Source: CAVQCJ01 sp963771835
GTDB lineage: Bacteria; Actinomycetota; Actinomycetes; Prado026
Assembly (NCBI GenBank): GCA_963771835.1
Contig: CAVYVA010000002.1
Location: 1,125,719 to 1,189,718, forward strand
Length of the DNA stretch: 64,000 bases
Reading direction: 5' to 3'
Each line of letters opens with the position of its first letter. Position 1 is the first letter of the stretch. This document shows positions 16,828-25,565 of the stretch, piece after piece. The translations under genes and the position numbers were made by a program. The notes beneath the pieces were generated by a model that worked only from the letters and a program-made list of their open reading frames with translations, made no database searches and had not been told where the DNA came from.

Positions 16828-18345
16828 TCAGAACCACTTTCCGTACAGGAGCTCCTGCGGGGTGACCACGCGCCCCTGCGGCGCTTCGCCCTGGAACTGC
16901 GCACCCATCGCCTTCGCCCAGCCGACCCCGCGGTCGAGCAGCTCGCGCTCGTCGCTCTGCATGCGGTCGCGCGTGACGAGGATGCCCAGGTCCGCCCCTG
17001 GGTACCGGTACTCGCCGGCACCGTGGACGCGCAGGTAGAACGCCTCGTTGTGGCCGCCGACGTTGTGCCAGTCGGTCTCCTCGCGGATGAACCGCACCGA
17101 GCCGTCGTCGGCCAGCCGCCACAGCCCGCTGGACGGCGCCTGCGTGATGAGCTCGACCTCGTCGGTCACCTGCTTGAGGACCAGCTGCGTCCAGCGGTCG
17201 AAGTCCTGCCAGCGCATCTGCACGTCGTCGAGGTCGAGCTCCCAGTCGACGCCCGAGAACTCCAGGAGGTGGAACAGGAACAGCGGCACCCCGCCGTACC
17301 GCGACGTGATCAGGTTCGTCAGGGGGGACGCGCCGGAGATGCGCGGGTTGATCTCGCCGAGGTAGACGGTGCCGTCGTCGGTGTCGAGCAGGAAGTCCAG
17401 GCAGAACACGCCGTGGTAGCCCTCGCGGTACAGCCGGTCGCCCAGCCGCTGCGCCATCCGGCGGATCCGCTTGCGCGCCGCCGCGTCGAACACCCCGGGG
17501 TACGCGTCGTTGCCGCACCAACCACCGCGGTACGGGGTGAGCTCGGAGAAACCGGTGATGTCGGTCTGGATCGGTCCGACCAGCGTGCCGTGCCGGGTGG
17601 CCACCGCCTCCACCGTGCCCGGGAAGTGGTTGATCCGGCGCATCACCTTGAGCTCTTCGCCGACCAGCTCGTCCGCGCAGTCGTCCCAGTCGCCCTCGCT
17701 CGCGACGAAGAACGTCGTGCGGCCGGAGTCACCGTACGGTGTCTGCACCACCAGGTCGGTGCCGAGCTTGGACCGCTTGGCCAGCTTGCGCAGCTCTTTG
17801 TAGGTGCTCGCCCGGCCGAGCACGTTCGGGACACTGGCGACGCCGGCCTCGTTGCCGAGCTGGGTGGTGACGATCTTCGAGTCGATGCGCTGGCGGAGCT
17901 CGCGCGGCGGCAGGGCGATCTCCAGCCCCAGCTCGTGGGCCAGCTGCTCGGTCTCCTCGTCGAACATGACGAACAGGACCTGACCGGGCCCGTTCGCCTT
18001 GACGTGGTCGATGACCTCCTTGTTCCCCAGCAGGTAGGAGTTCACCGACTCGAACGTCTCGAAGTCGCGAGGACCGGCATGGGTCGGCGAGAACGAGCGC
18101 GCGTGCGCCCCGTCGAAGCTGTCGAAGTACGTCACGTACTCGAAGCCGCTCACCCACTCGTCGATGCCCAGCAGGTTGTACGGCGTCGGGGAGACGAAGT
18201 AGATCGGCTTGGTGTTCTGCCGGAAGTACCGGTAGACGTCGGAGAGGCTGCGCAGCACGGGTTGCCGGGCCGCTTCTTCCCGGCGGCCCCGGGCGCCCTT
18301 GCGGCGGCCCCGCTCGCCCTTCCGGGCCCGGTCGCGCTCAGCCAT
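16828..18345 (-). CDS. ATP-grasp carboxylate-amine ligase-like protein
   Basis: About 505 aa. After a basic Arg/Lys-rich N-terminus there is a pre-ATP-grasp domain (YFVSPTPYNLLGIDEWVSGF), then the ATP-grasp fold: VVQTPYGDSGRTTFFVA as the glycine-rich nucleotide loop and FCLDFLLDTDDGTVYLGEINPRISG, where E-x-N-x-R gives the Mg-ATP ligands. The family joins a carboxylate to an amine or thiol through an acyl-phosphate; it is sometimes annotated as biotin carboxylase, but no biotin carrier or carboxyltransferase domain exists here. It follows the C45-type Ntn hydrolase gene on the same strand with 72 bp between them. Substrate unknown. Confidence 0.7.
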   Translation of the reverse strand: MAERDRARKGERGRRKGARGRREEAARQPVLRSLSDVYRYFRQNTKPIYFVSPTPYNLLGIDEWVSGFEYVTYFDSFDGAHARSFSPTHAGPRDFETFESVNSYLLGNKEVIDHVKANGPGQVLFVMFDEETEQLAHELGLEIALPPRELRQRIDSKIVTTQLGNEAGVASVPNVLGRASTYKELRKLAKRSKLGTDLVVQTPYGDSGRTTFFVASEGDWDDCADELVGEELKVMRRINHFPGTVEAVATRHGTLVGPIQTDITGFSELTPYRGGWCGNDAYPGVFDAAARKRIRRMAQRLGDRLYREGYHGVFCLDFLLDTDDGTVYLGEINPRISGASPLTNLITSRYGGVPLFLFHLLEFSGVDWELDLDDVQMRWQDFDRWTQLVLKQVTDEVELITQAPSSGLWRLADDGSVRFIREETDWHNVGGHNEAFYLRVHGAGEYRYPGADLGILVTRDRMQSDERELLDRGVGWAKAMGAQFQGEAPQGRVVTPQELLYGKWF

Positions 18346-18388
18346 GGTGGCCGGACTGTACCGCCGCGCCGACCGCCCCGGGGAGGGA

Positions 18389-18428
18389 TCAGGCGATCAC
18401 AGGTTCAGGCGATCAGCTCAGGCGATCA
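18389..18428. repeat. Three direct copies of TCAGGCGATCA
   Basis: The 11-mer TCAGGCGATCA occurs at 18389-18399, 18405-18415 and 18418-18428, with spacers of 5 and 2 bases. The third copy contains the stop codon of the Ntn hydrolase gene, and the array occupies most of the gap before the ATP-grasp gene. It could have arisen by slippage duplication of the gene end; a binding-site array is less likely given its position between co-directional genes. Confidence 0.7.
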
Positions 18429-19506
18429 GGACGCCGGGGCGTGCGGCCATCAGCTCGGCCGGATCCGGCGGCGGCGCGTACGCCGGCGGCGGGACGGCCA
18501 CCTGCGTGCGTCTTGTCCGCTCCCCCTCGACGAACCCGTCCAGCGACAGCCGCCACGTGTCGTCCGGCCAGAGCAGGTCGAGGGTCCGGGCGTCGCAGTC
18601 GTACGCCGCCGTGTAGACCGTGCCCCACAGCGTGGTCGACGGGTCGCGGTACAGGGGCGGCTGCAGGAAGCGCGCGACCAGCGAACCGGCGGACAGGCCT
18701 GGCTCGGCCATCGCCTCGTGCAGCGCCGCCTCGCGCTGCTCGGTCGCGCAGAACGCGGCGTGCTCGGCCCACTCGGTCGCGCCCTGCCGGTTGCCCGCGG
18801 TCAGGCCGTCGGCCAGCGTCATCGGCCGGTCCGGCGAGACCATCGCGATCGCCGCCGCGCCGGCCCGGTCGACCAGGGCGACGTTGTACGCCAGCTGGAC
18901 CGGGATCCGCCGCAGCGCATCCAGCGCCTCGGGGACGTCTCTCGCGAACTCCAGCAGGTAGCGCACGACCAGCCCGATGCCGAAGCCCTCGCCGACCACC
19001 GGGCGGCCGCCGAACGCGATCGCCACCGACAGGCCGTGGTCGTTCATGCCGTCGACCGCGCCCCAGACGCAGTCGCTCATCGCGACGACGCGGGTGCCGT
19101 TCCACTGCGAGGCGAGCACCGTGGTGTCGCACAGCAGCGGCGGGTAGTCGTAGTTGCGCACGAGGACGTGCTCGGCGCGGTTCCAGGCGGCCAGCGAGCA
19201 GGCCGTGAACAGCGGCGGCGGCGACCAGTGGCTGAGGAACCGGGCCTCGAGGTCCCCGCCCCCCACCGCGTCGACCAGCCGGTCGTAGGTCCCCACCAGC
19301 TCGGGCATGTGCCGCCGCAGCCGGTAGGCCCCGGTCGCGTACGACGCCCGCGCCGCCTCGCCCTCGCGCAGGTACCAGCTTCGGTACGCGGGCCAGGCTG
19401 CCGCGAAGATCTCCGGCACCCGGTGGCTGACGGCCGGCCCGGCGTCGATCGCGCGGAAGGTCACGTCGAGCTCGACCACCTCCGGCGGCGTCGTCGTCCC
19501 GGTCAC
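18418..19506 (-). CDS. C45-type Ntn hydrolase / acyltransferase-like protein
   Basis: About 362 aa, N-terminal-nucleophile hydrolase of the acyl-CoA:6-aminopenicillanate acyltransferase / C45 group. Cys103 in LFTACSLAAWN is the expected nucleophile freed by self-cleavage, followed by LVRNYDYPP (the conserved R-N-x-D), and GMNDHGLSVAIAFGGR holds the N-D-H-G motif. Members hydrolyse or form linear amide bonds. No signal peptide is seen. Start GTG/ATG near 19506 (MTGTTTPPEV) in the divergent gap with the amidase gene. Pairs with the downstream ATP-grasp ligase, suggesting make-and-break of an amide bond. Confidence 0.75.
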   Translation of the reverse strand: MTGTTTPPEVVELDVTFRAIDAGPAVSHRVPEIFAAAWPAYRSWYLREGEAARASYATGAYRLRRHMPELVGTYDRLVDAVGGGDLEARFLSHWSPPPLFTACSLAAWNRAEHVLVRNYDYPPLLCDTTVLASQWNGTRVVAMSDCVWGAVDGMNDHGLSVAIAFGGRPVVGEGFGIGLVVRYLLEFARDVPEALDALRRIPVQLAYNVALVDRAGAAAIAMVSPDRPMTLADGLTAGNRQGATEWAEHAAFCATEQREAALHEAMAEPGLSAGSLVARFLQPPLYRDPSTTLWGTVYTAAYDCDARTLDLLWPDDTWRLSLDGFVEGERTRRTQVAVPPPAYAPPPDPAELMAARPGVLIA

Positions 19507-19648
19507 GCTTCATCACCTCACGGGGAACGGCCCGGACAGCGTCGCGGAGCCGTTGAAAGAGTATGCAGGTCGGTGTCCCCCGTTCTCGGCTGTGCGACGC
19601 ACCGCCTTGACCGGGCGTCGACGTGTGATCGGTCACGCCGCGGCTAGC

Positions 19649-21100
19649 ATGCCGACCGTGGACCTGGACGAGTACGCCCGGCACGACGCCACCGCACTCG
19701 CCGAACTGGTGGCCCGCAAGGAGATCAGCCCGCGTGAGCTCGCGGCCTGCGTGCTGGCCGGGGTGGAGCGGGTCGACCCCACCCTGAACGCCGTGGTCGA
19801 GGTGTACGCCGAGCGCGCCCACGCCCTCGACGACACCGTCCCGCCCGGACCGTTCGGCGGCGTCCCCACCATGCTCAAGGACCTCTTCCACGGCGAGGCG
19901 GGCTCGGTCTGCGAGAACGGGAGCCGGCTGGCCGCCGGGTGGGTCACCCCGGCGGACAGCGAGCTGACCGCCCGGATCCGCGCGTCCGGCCTGGTCAACC
20001 TCGGCCGCACCACGACGTCGGAGTTCGGGATCATGGGCACCACCGAGACGCTGGCCGCCGGCCGGACCTGCTCGCCGTGGAGCGCGGGGCACATGGCCGG
20101 CGGGTCGAGCGGGGGCGCCGCCGCGGTCGTCGGCGCGGGCATCGTCCCGGTCGCGTCCGCCAGCGACGGCGGCGGCTCGATCCGGATCCCGGCGTCCTCG
20201 TGCGGGACGGTCGGGCTCAAGCCGTCCCGCGGCCGGGTGACGTGGGGGCCGCAGATCGCCGAGGCCCTGTTCGGATGGGCCGTGCACTTCATGGTCACCC
20301 GGAGCGTCCGCGACACCGCCGGCCTGCTCGACTGCCTGGCCGGGCCCGCACCGGGGGACCCGTTCGTGATCGCTCCCCCGGAGCGGCCGTTCCGGTCGGA
20401 GGTCGGCGCCCCGGTGGGCCGGCTGCGGGTGGCCTGGTGCTCGGAGCCGTGGTCCGGGGACGCGGTGGACCCGCAGGTCGCCGCGGCCACGACGGCCACC
20501 GCCGAGCTGCTCGGCGAGCTCGGTCACGAGGTGGCGGCGGTGCACCCCGCGTTCGCGTGGGAGCCGTTCCTGCAGGCGATGACCGACGTGTGGGCCGCCG
20601 ACGCGGCGCACACGGTGGACAGCTTCGCCGCGACCACCGGACGCGAGCCGGGGCCGGACACCCTCGAGGGCGCGACGCTCGCGGCGGTCGAGTACGGGCG
20701 GACCGTGACCGGCAGCCGGATCGCCGACGGGCTGGAGCAGGCGAACGCGCTGGCCCGGCGGATGGGCACGTTCTTCCGCGAGTACGACGTGCTGCTGACC
20801 CCGACGCTCGGCCGGTTGCCGGCGCCGCTCGGCATGTACGACCCGACCGCGCCGACGCCGCTGCGCGACATCTTCGCGACCTGGGCACCGCTGGAGTCGT
20901 TCCTGCCGATGTTCAACGCGACCGGCCAGCCGGCGATCAGCCTGCCGCTGCACCAGAGCACGGAGGGCCTGCCGATCGGGATGCAGCTGGTCGGTGCCAG
21001 CGGTGCCGAGTCGCTGCTGATCCGACTGGCCGCGCAGCTCGAGGAGGCCCTGCCCTGGTCCGGGCGGCGGCCGCCGCTGCACGTCGCGAACCCCGGGTAG
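19649..21100 (+). CDS. Amidase signature family enzyme
   Basis: About 483 aa, serine amidase of the AS family (GatA-like fold). The Ser-cisSer-Lys triad is visible: Lys in PTMLKDLF, cis-Ser in GHMAGGSSGGAAAV, nucleophile Ser in SASDGGGSIRIPASSCG. The C-terminal ATGQPAISLPL and LPIGMQLVG segments complete the core. It hydrolyses an amide, likely a small or aryl amide as in stand-alone actinobacterial amidases; it is not near gatB/gatC, so tRNA amidation is unlikely. ATG at 19649 or GTG at 19658. Divergent from the Ntn hydrolase gene, 142 bp apart; the next gene begins 4 bp after its stop. Confidence 0.85.
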   Translation: MPTVDLDEYARHDATALAELVARKEISPRELAACVLAGVERVDPTLNAVVEVYAERAHALDDTVPPGPFGGVPTMLKDLFHGEAGSVCENGSRLAAGWVTPADSELTARIRASGLVNLGRTTTSEFGIMGTTETLAAGRTCSPWSAGHMAGGSSGGAAAVVGAGIVPVASASDGGGSIRIPASSCGTVGLKPSRGRVTWGPQIAEALFGWAVHFMVTRSVRDTAGLLDCLAGPAPGDPFVIAPPERPFRSEVGAPVGRLRVAWCSEPWSGDAVDPQVAAATTATAELLGELGHEVAAVHPAFAWEPFLQAMTDVWAADAAHTVDSFAATTGREPGPDTLEGATLAAVEYGRTVTGSRIADGLEQANALARRMGTFFREYDVLLTPTLGRLPAPLGMYDPTAPTPLRDIFATWAPLESFLPMFNATGQPAISLPLHQSTEGLPIGMQLVGASGAESLLIRLAAQLEEALPWSGRRPPLHVANPG

Positions 21101-21104
21101 GACC

Positions 21105-22416
21105 GTGCCCGGCACCCGCCGCGTCACGCTCGTCCTGTGCACGCTCGAGTCCGGCGTGCTGGGCGCGCTGCCACCGTTCGACGTCCCGATGCCGTGGTGG
21201 TCCGATGCGGCGGGTGTGGTCGCGGCGGCGCGGGCGGCGTACGGGGTCGAGGTGGTCGTGCTGCGGGTGCTGTCGCTGCCCGGCGGGTCGGTGCCGGGCG
21301 GCGGGCCGGTCGCGTACCTCGCGCAGGTGGAGCGCGCGCCGGACGTGCCGCTGGCCCCGTGGCCGGGCGACCCGCTCGGCGACGAACCGCTGCGGGCGTC
21401 GTACGCCCGGCCCGGCGGGCCGCAGGCCGACGTCGCCTGGGCACGGGAGGTGCTCGCCCGGCGCGGGGTCGCGGTGACCGCGCCGGCCGAGCAGGTCAGG
21501 ACCTGGAATCTGTCCAGCATCTGGCGGCTGCCGACCGCGGCCGGGCCGGCCTGGCTGAAGGTCGTGCCGCCGTTCTTCGCGCACGAGGGCGCGCTGCTCG
21601 CGCGGCTCGACCCGTCGGTGGTGCCGGAGCTGCTCGGCCGCTCGGGCGGCCGCATGCTGCTCGCCGACATCGCCGGCACCGACCGGTACGAAGCCGGCGG
21701 TGCCGAGCTGGAGTCGATGGTCGACCTGCTGGTCGGGGTGCAGCGCACGTGGGGCGGCCGCGCCGACGAGCTGCTCGGGATCGGCGTCCCGGACTGGCGG
21801 GTCGACGCGTTCGTGCCTCGCGCAGCAGGCGTTGCTCGACCGTGCGAGGTCCGGCGCCGCCGGGCCGTTGACCGACGACGAGATCCGGCGGCTGGACGTG
21901 CTGGTCGGCTCGTTGCCGCAGCGGTACGCGGCGCTCGCGGACTGCGGGATCCCGGACGGGTTGTTCCACGGGGACTTCCACCCCGGCAACGTGCGCGGCA
22001 CCCCGCCGGACCTGCGGGTGCTGGACTGGGGCGACGCCGGGGTCGGGCACCCGCTGCTCGACCAGGCGGCGTTCTGCGAGCGGCTCGCCGACGCGGACCG
22101 CGCCCGGGTGCTCCGCCGGTGGGAGCGGCTGTGGGCGGCCGCGGTCCCCGGCTGCGAGCCGGCGCGCGCCGCCAGGCTGCTGCAGCCGCTGTCCGCGCTG
22201 CGGGGCGCGGTGGTCTACCAGCACTTCCTGGACTCGATCGAGCCGGACGAGCGGCCGTACCACGCCACCGACCCGTACACCTGGCTGCAGCACGCCGCCG
22301 TGCTGGCTGCAGCATCGGGCCAGCCGGACCGACCGGACCGACCGGGCCGCCGGACTAGCCGGCGAGCGGGCGCAGGTCCGGCGCGGGGACGAGGTCGACC
22401 GACCCTTCCCGCATGA
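21105..22416 (+). CDS. Aminoglycoside phosphotransferase-like kinase (frameshifted)
   Basis: The first about 125 aa (VTLVLCTLESGVLGALPPF, LSLPGGSVPGGGPVAYLAQ) form an N-terminal domain I do not recognise. The rest is an APH/choline-kinase fold: LFHGDFHPGNV is the catalytic Brenner motif and VLDWGDAG the metal-binding DxG equivalent. The two halves are in different frames; removing one base near 21824 (GTGCCTCGCG) restores AFV-LAQQALLDRA. The C-terminal tail after HAAVLAAASG is low complexity (GACCGACCG repeats) and may contain another shift, since a stop at 22356-22358 would share a CTAG with the convergent gene. Starts 4 bp after the amidase. Substrate unknown. Confidence 0.65.
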
Positions 22417-22725
22417 CCCAGCGGGCCGGCGCAGCCCGCGCCGCCGGCCAGGTCGAGGACCCCGCACGAGCGCGGGGCGGCCGACCCGAGCGCCTTGAAG
22501 AACGGGAGCAGGCCCGCCGTCCGGCCGGGCGGCACGTCCTCGATCCAGACGTGCCAACGACCGTCGGACTCGGCGAGCATCGCCGGGAACCCGGCGTCCC
22601 GGGCCGCGTCGACCAGACCCGCGACCCGCGCGAGGGTGCGCCTGCGGAGCCCGGGCCGCTGCCCACCTCGGGACGGCCGTCCGCAGGGCACGAACCACCT
22701 CGACCCAACCGCTGGAGCGGTTCAT
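22355..22725 (-). CDS. Hypothetical protein of about 120 aa (two frameshifts)
   Basis: ATG at 22725 (MNRSSGWVEVVRALRTAVPRW). Removing one base near 22651 joins this to RRTLARVAGLVDAARDAGF and RWHVWIEDVPPGRTAGLLPF; removing one near 22425 joins to WVMREGSVDLVPAPDLRPLAG and the stop at 22355. The restored product has an alpha-beta look and no membrane segment. I do not recognise it. Convergent with and overlapping the 3' end of the kinase-like gene. Confidence 0.45.
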
Positions 22726-22979
22726 GCCCCCAACGATGAGCGGTCGAGTCGAGACGGCGGTGAACGAGGGCAGTCGCGACGGCGTACCCGAGGTGAACCT
22801 TGGTGCCGACGCCAGCCAACGCGCTGGCGGCGCTGTGGGCTGGTGTGTCCTAGCCCACAGCCGGTACGGGCCAGATGTCGCCGACCGGAAACGTTCCGTC
22901 AACATCGGCAGGCGATGATTCCTGCAGCCGGTCACCCTGACCGGCATCCGCAGGCATCGCCCCACACGGAGAGACGAAC

Positions 22980-23144
22980 ATGCTGGCCACGCTCATCGCA
23001 TGGACCAAGGTCCGTCCCGGCAGCACCGACCCGAAGGACTCGTCGGACGCGATCACGACCGAGTGGGAGCACGCGCGCGCACACGCGACGACTCCCGCCG
23101 AGCTCGCCGAGATCGACGCGATCTTCGGCCGGCACGCCGCCTAG
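22980..23144 (+). CDS. Small hypothetical protein (54 aa)
   Basis: ATG at 22980 behind CGGAGAGACGAAC. Sequence MLATLIAWTKVRPGSTDPKD... ends IDAIFGRHAA. Acidic and helical with a hydrophobic N-terminal turn, no clear signal. Its TAG shares the CTAG at 23141-23144 with the stop of the convergent acetyltransferase gene. Good ribosome site and codon use support it being real; function unknown. Confidence 0.5.
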   Translation: MLATLIAWTKVRPGSTDPKDSSDAITTEWEHARAHATTPAELAEIDAIFGRHAA

Positions 23145-23686
23145 CCCCGACCCTCCTGCCCCGCCTGCGCTTCGAGCCGCCGCTCCATGAAGCGCAGGTG
23201 GGGCATGACCTCGGCGGGGTAGTCGTGGTACGGCGGGCACGCGCGGAAACCCAGCGACTCGTACATCGTGAGCGCCTCGGCGTTCTGGTTGCCGGTGTCC
23301 AGCCGCATCAGTGCGTACCCGTCGGCGGTGGCCGCGGCGATGACGGCGCGGCACAGCGCCCGACCGGTCCCGTGACCCTGGTAGCGGTCCGGGACGAACA
23401 GCCGCTTCATCTCGCACGACCCGTCGTGCAGGTCGCGGTACGCGACGCCCCCGATCACGTGACCGTCCCGCACCGCCAGGAGCGTCCGACCGCCGGGTGG
23501 CCCGTACATCTCGCGTAGCGAGTCGAGCTCGGCGTCCAGCGCCTGGTGGCCACCCACCGCGTCGACGAACCCGGGAATGTCGACGTAGCGCTCCTGCAGC
23601 CAGTCCCAGTAGTCACCGATCAGCCCGCGGAAGGCCGCATAGTCGTCGTCCGTGGTCGCGACGACGATCGACTCGTCGGAGGTCAG
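23141..23686 (-). CDS. GNAT family N-acetyltransferase
   Basis: About 181 aa GNAT fold. Motif A reads MKRLFVPDRYQGHGTGRALCRAVI (Q-x-x-G-x-G/A acetyl-CoA loop), followed by LMRLDTGNQNAEALTMYESLGF, the usual NxxAxxxYxxxGF end. It acetylates an unknown amine. No ATG, GTG or TTG is suitably placed: the protein begins near TSDESIVVATTDDDY, and the CTG at 23686 overlaps the TGA of the upstream VOC gene, so either a CTG start with translational coupling or a sequence error is implied. Convergent with the small gene before it. Confidence 0.7.
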   Translation of the reverse strand: MTSDESIVVATTDDDYAAFRGLIGDYWDWLQERYVDIPGFVDAVGGHQALDAELDSLREMYGPPGGRTLLAVRDGHVIGGVAYRDLHDGSCEMKRLFVPDRYQGHGTGRALCRAVIAAATADGYALMRLDTGNQNAEALTMYESLGFRACPPYHDYPAEVMPHLRFMERRLEAQAGQEGRG

Positions 23687-24117
23687 TGCGTCTCCCAGTA
23701 CTGAGGGTCGGGCTGGATGACGCACAGCTCGTTCCCGTCCGGGTCGGCGAGGATGTGCCACGTCCAGCCGTCCTCGGCCAACGGTTCGGGCGTGATCTGT
23801 GCGGCCCCGAGCGCAAGCACCCTCGCCACCTCCGCCGTCAGGTCGCGCGACCGCAGGTCGAGGTGCACCCGGTTCTTGGCGTCCTTCGCCTCGGGAACGC
23901 TCTGCAGGAGCAGCTCGACGCCGACGCCGTCGGCCGGGACGAGCGCTTGGTACGTGCCGTCGGCCTCGCCCTCGCGCACGTAGCCGAGGACCGAGGTCCA
24001 GAACTCGGCCGCCTGCTCCAGGTCCGAGCAGTCGAGGACGACCACGAGGTCCCCTCGGCCGCCGCCGTAGCGCTGGGGTCGTCTCGGCTGCGTCGGCTCG
24101 GGGGAGGCATGGGGCAA
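23683..24117 (-). CDS. VOC family protein (glyoxalase/bleomycin-resistance fold)
   Basis: About 144 aa. After a basic N-terminal stretch, one VOC module pair: LVVVLDCSDLEQAAEFWTSVLGY opens the first beta-alpha-beta-beta-beta unit, NRVHLDLRSRDLTAEVARVLALGA opens the second, ending with DGWTWHILADPDGNELCVIQP. The His of VHLD and the Glu of NELCV are at metal-ligand positions. May be a dioxygenase, lyase or binding protein; unknown. Stop overlaps the likely start of the acetyltransferase gene. Confidence 0.75.
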   Translation of the reverse strand: MPHASPEPTQPRRPQRYGGGRGDLVVVLDCSDLEQAAEFWTSVLGYVREGEADGTYQALVPADGVGVELLLQSVPEAKDAKNRVHLDLRSRDLTAEVARVLALGAAQITPEPLAEDGWTWHILADPDGNELCVIQPDPQYWETH

Positions 24118-24149
24118 CGCTAGTCCGCCGCGGTCGTAGCATCGGCGTC

Positions 24150-24485
24150 ATGGCGTACGACGAGGCACTGGCCGAGCGCATGCGCGAGCTGCTGGACGCC
24201 GAACCCGGGGTGACCGAGAAGAAGATGTTCGGCGGCCTGGCCTTCCTGGTGGGCGGCAACATGGCCGTGTCGGCCAGCGGCCAGGGCGGGGCGCTGGTGC
24301 GGGTGGACCCGGCCGAGTCGGACCGGATCGTCGACAGCAGCAACGCCGAGGTCGCGGTGATGCAGGGTCGCCCGATGCCGGGCTGGTTGCGCGTTGCGGA
24401 CGAGGACCTGCGTACCGAGCGACAGCTCGCCAAGTGGGTCCGGCTTGGCACGGCGTACGCGCGGTCGCTGCCGAGCAAGGGATAG
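24150..24485 (+). CDS. TfoX N-terminal domain protein
   Basis: About 111 aa, TfoX/Sxy N-terminal fold: helix LAERMRELLDAEPGVTEKKMFGG with the characteristic K-K-M-F-G-G, then LAFLVGGNMAVSASG and LVRVDP strands. In gammaproteobacteria Sxy links to competence; in actinobacteria the stand-alone domain has no proven role. ATG at 24150. Divergent from the VOC gene with a 32-bp gap. Confidence 0.75.
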   Translation: MAYDEALAERMRELLDAEPGVTEKKMFGGLAFLVGGNMAVSASGQGGALVRVDPAESDRIVDSSNAEVAVMQGRPMPGWLRVADEDLRTERQLAKWVRLGTAYARSLPSKG

Positions 24486-24710
24486 GTCGACCGTCGCACG
24501 CGTACGGCTCGGATGAGGGATCATCGGCGCGTGCCATCTCGGGGACGTTCCACGCTGGTGGACGGTCGGACTCGTACCGGGCGCCAAGGGCGTTCTCGGC
24601 GATCGCGAGGACCCCACCGAAGGGCGCCACGTCGCCTATGGAGCCCTGGCCGGTTCTGTGAGACGGTCTGGGGGCATGCAGCCCTTGGCCCATCGCATCT
24701 GGGAGGGCAG

Positions 24711-25370
24711 ATGGTCAAGCGGGTTCTGAAGTCATTGATGGCGTTATCGCTTGTCGCGGCAACGGTTGTCTGGGCGGGCGTGGGGACGGCCCTTCCGAGC
24801 ACCGTCCGCTACAGCCACACCTGGTCTCCTCCGCTGAATCTGGCCTCGAATTACCAACCGTGCTGCCCCAGCACGGCGGGGTTCACCACGCTCCCGTTCA
24901 CCATGAGCGTGTCCGGCGCGCAAGCGTTCAACCTGGGCGTGCGAATTCAGACGAACTGGGTCGACACCAAGGCGGTCGGGGGAACCCCGAACATCATCCA
25001 GCAGGGCCGGTTCACGAAGCCAACCTTGATCAAGATCTCCATTCACAGCGGCGTCAAACCGGGGGCGCACCATGCGCAGTGCCTCATCAAAGCCAACGGC
25101 GTGACCGTCAACGCCGCAGGCCCCAAGAGCATCGATGTCGCAGACGGCAAGTTGCACTACATCGTGTGCGTGAAGTTCCCGGACACGGCCACCGGCACGG
25201 ACGTCCGGGTGTACGTCGACGGCGTCGCCGGGGCCATCTTCCACACCAGCACCCGGATCGGGAACATCGTGTTCACGAACGACGCAGTCGACCTCGGTGG
25301 GCAGAGCGCCACAGCCAACAAGGACTCGATCGACGGGCGCTACGGGTACGTCGTCTTCACAGTCGCATAG
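24711..25370 (+). CDS. Secreted protein, lectin/laminin-G-like beta sandwich (219 aa)
   Basis: N-terminal signal peptide MVKRVLKSLMALSLVAATVV... with likely cleavage near VGTALPS. The mature part is beta-rich with paired cysteines (QPCCPS; AQCLI; YIVCVKF) and repeats of a strand-turn pattern including GKLHYIVCVKFPD and VRVYVDGVAGAIFH, which fits a concanavalin-A/laminin-G-like sandwich. No catalytic motif seen. ATG at 24711 follows GGGAGGGCAG. Codon use is a little less GC-biased than neighbours. Stands alone, 225 bp from the previous gene. Confidence 0.6.
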   Translation: MVKRVLKSLMALSLVAATVVWAGVGTALPSTVRYSHTWSPPLNLASNYQPCCPSTAGFTTLPFTMSVSGAQAFNLGVRIQTNWVDTKAVGGTPNIIQQGRFTKPTLIKISIHSGVKPGAHHAQCLIKANGVTVNAAGPKSIDVADGKLHYIVCVKFPDTATGTDVRVYVDGVAGAIFHTSTRIGNIVFTNDAVDLGGQSATANKDSIDGRYGYVVFTVA

Positions 25371-25565
25371 CCTGTGCCAACGGTTGGCCCGGCATGTCGC
25401 CGGGCCAATACGGGCTCTGCCTCTGCCCGGTCCCGCCCCTGCAGAAGCCGCGTACACAATGCCGGATCGGTGTCCGCCAACGGCACATCGGTGCTACCGA
25501 AGGATTAGACCCACAGGCGACAATGACCGCGAACGTTCCTCACGCCTTGGAGCGATACTGGGACC

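Noticed and set aside
18413..22315. Very long minus-strand open frame (1300 codons) opposite the amidase and running through the Ntn hydrolase region
   Set aside because: It has Arg/Ala/Pro/Gly-rich, low-complexity composition typical of antisense frames in high-GC DNA; the overlapping amidase and hydrolase have full catalytic motifs.
22320..22352. GACCGACCG tandem units at the end of the kinase-like gene
   Set aside because: Short simple repeat in GC-rich DNA with no sign of function.
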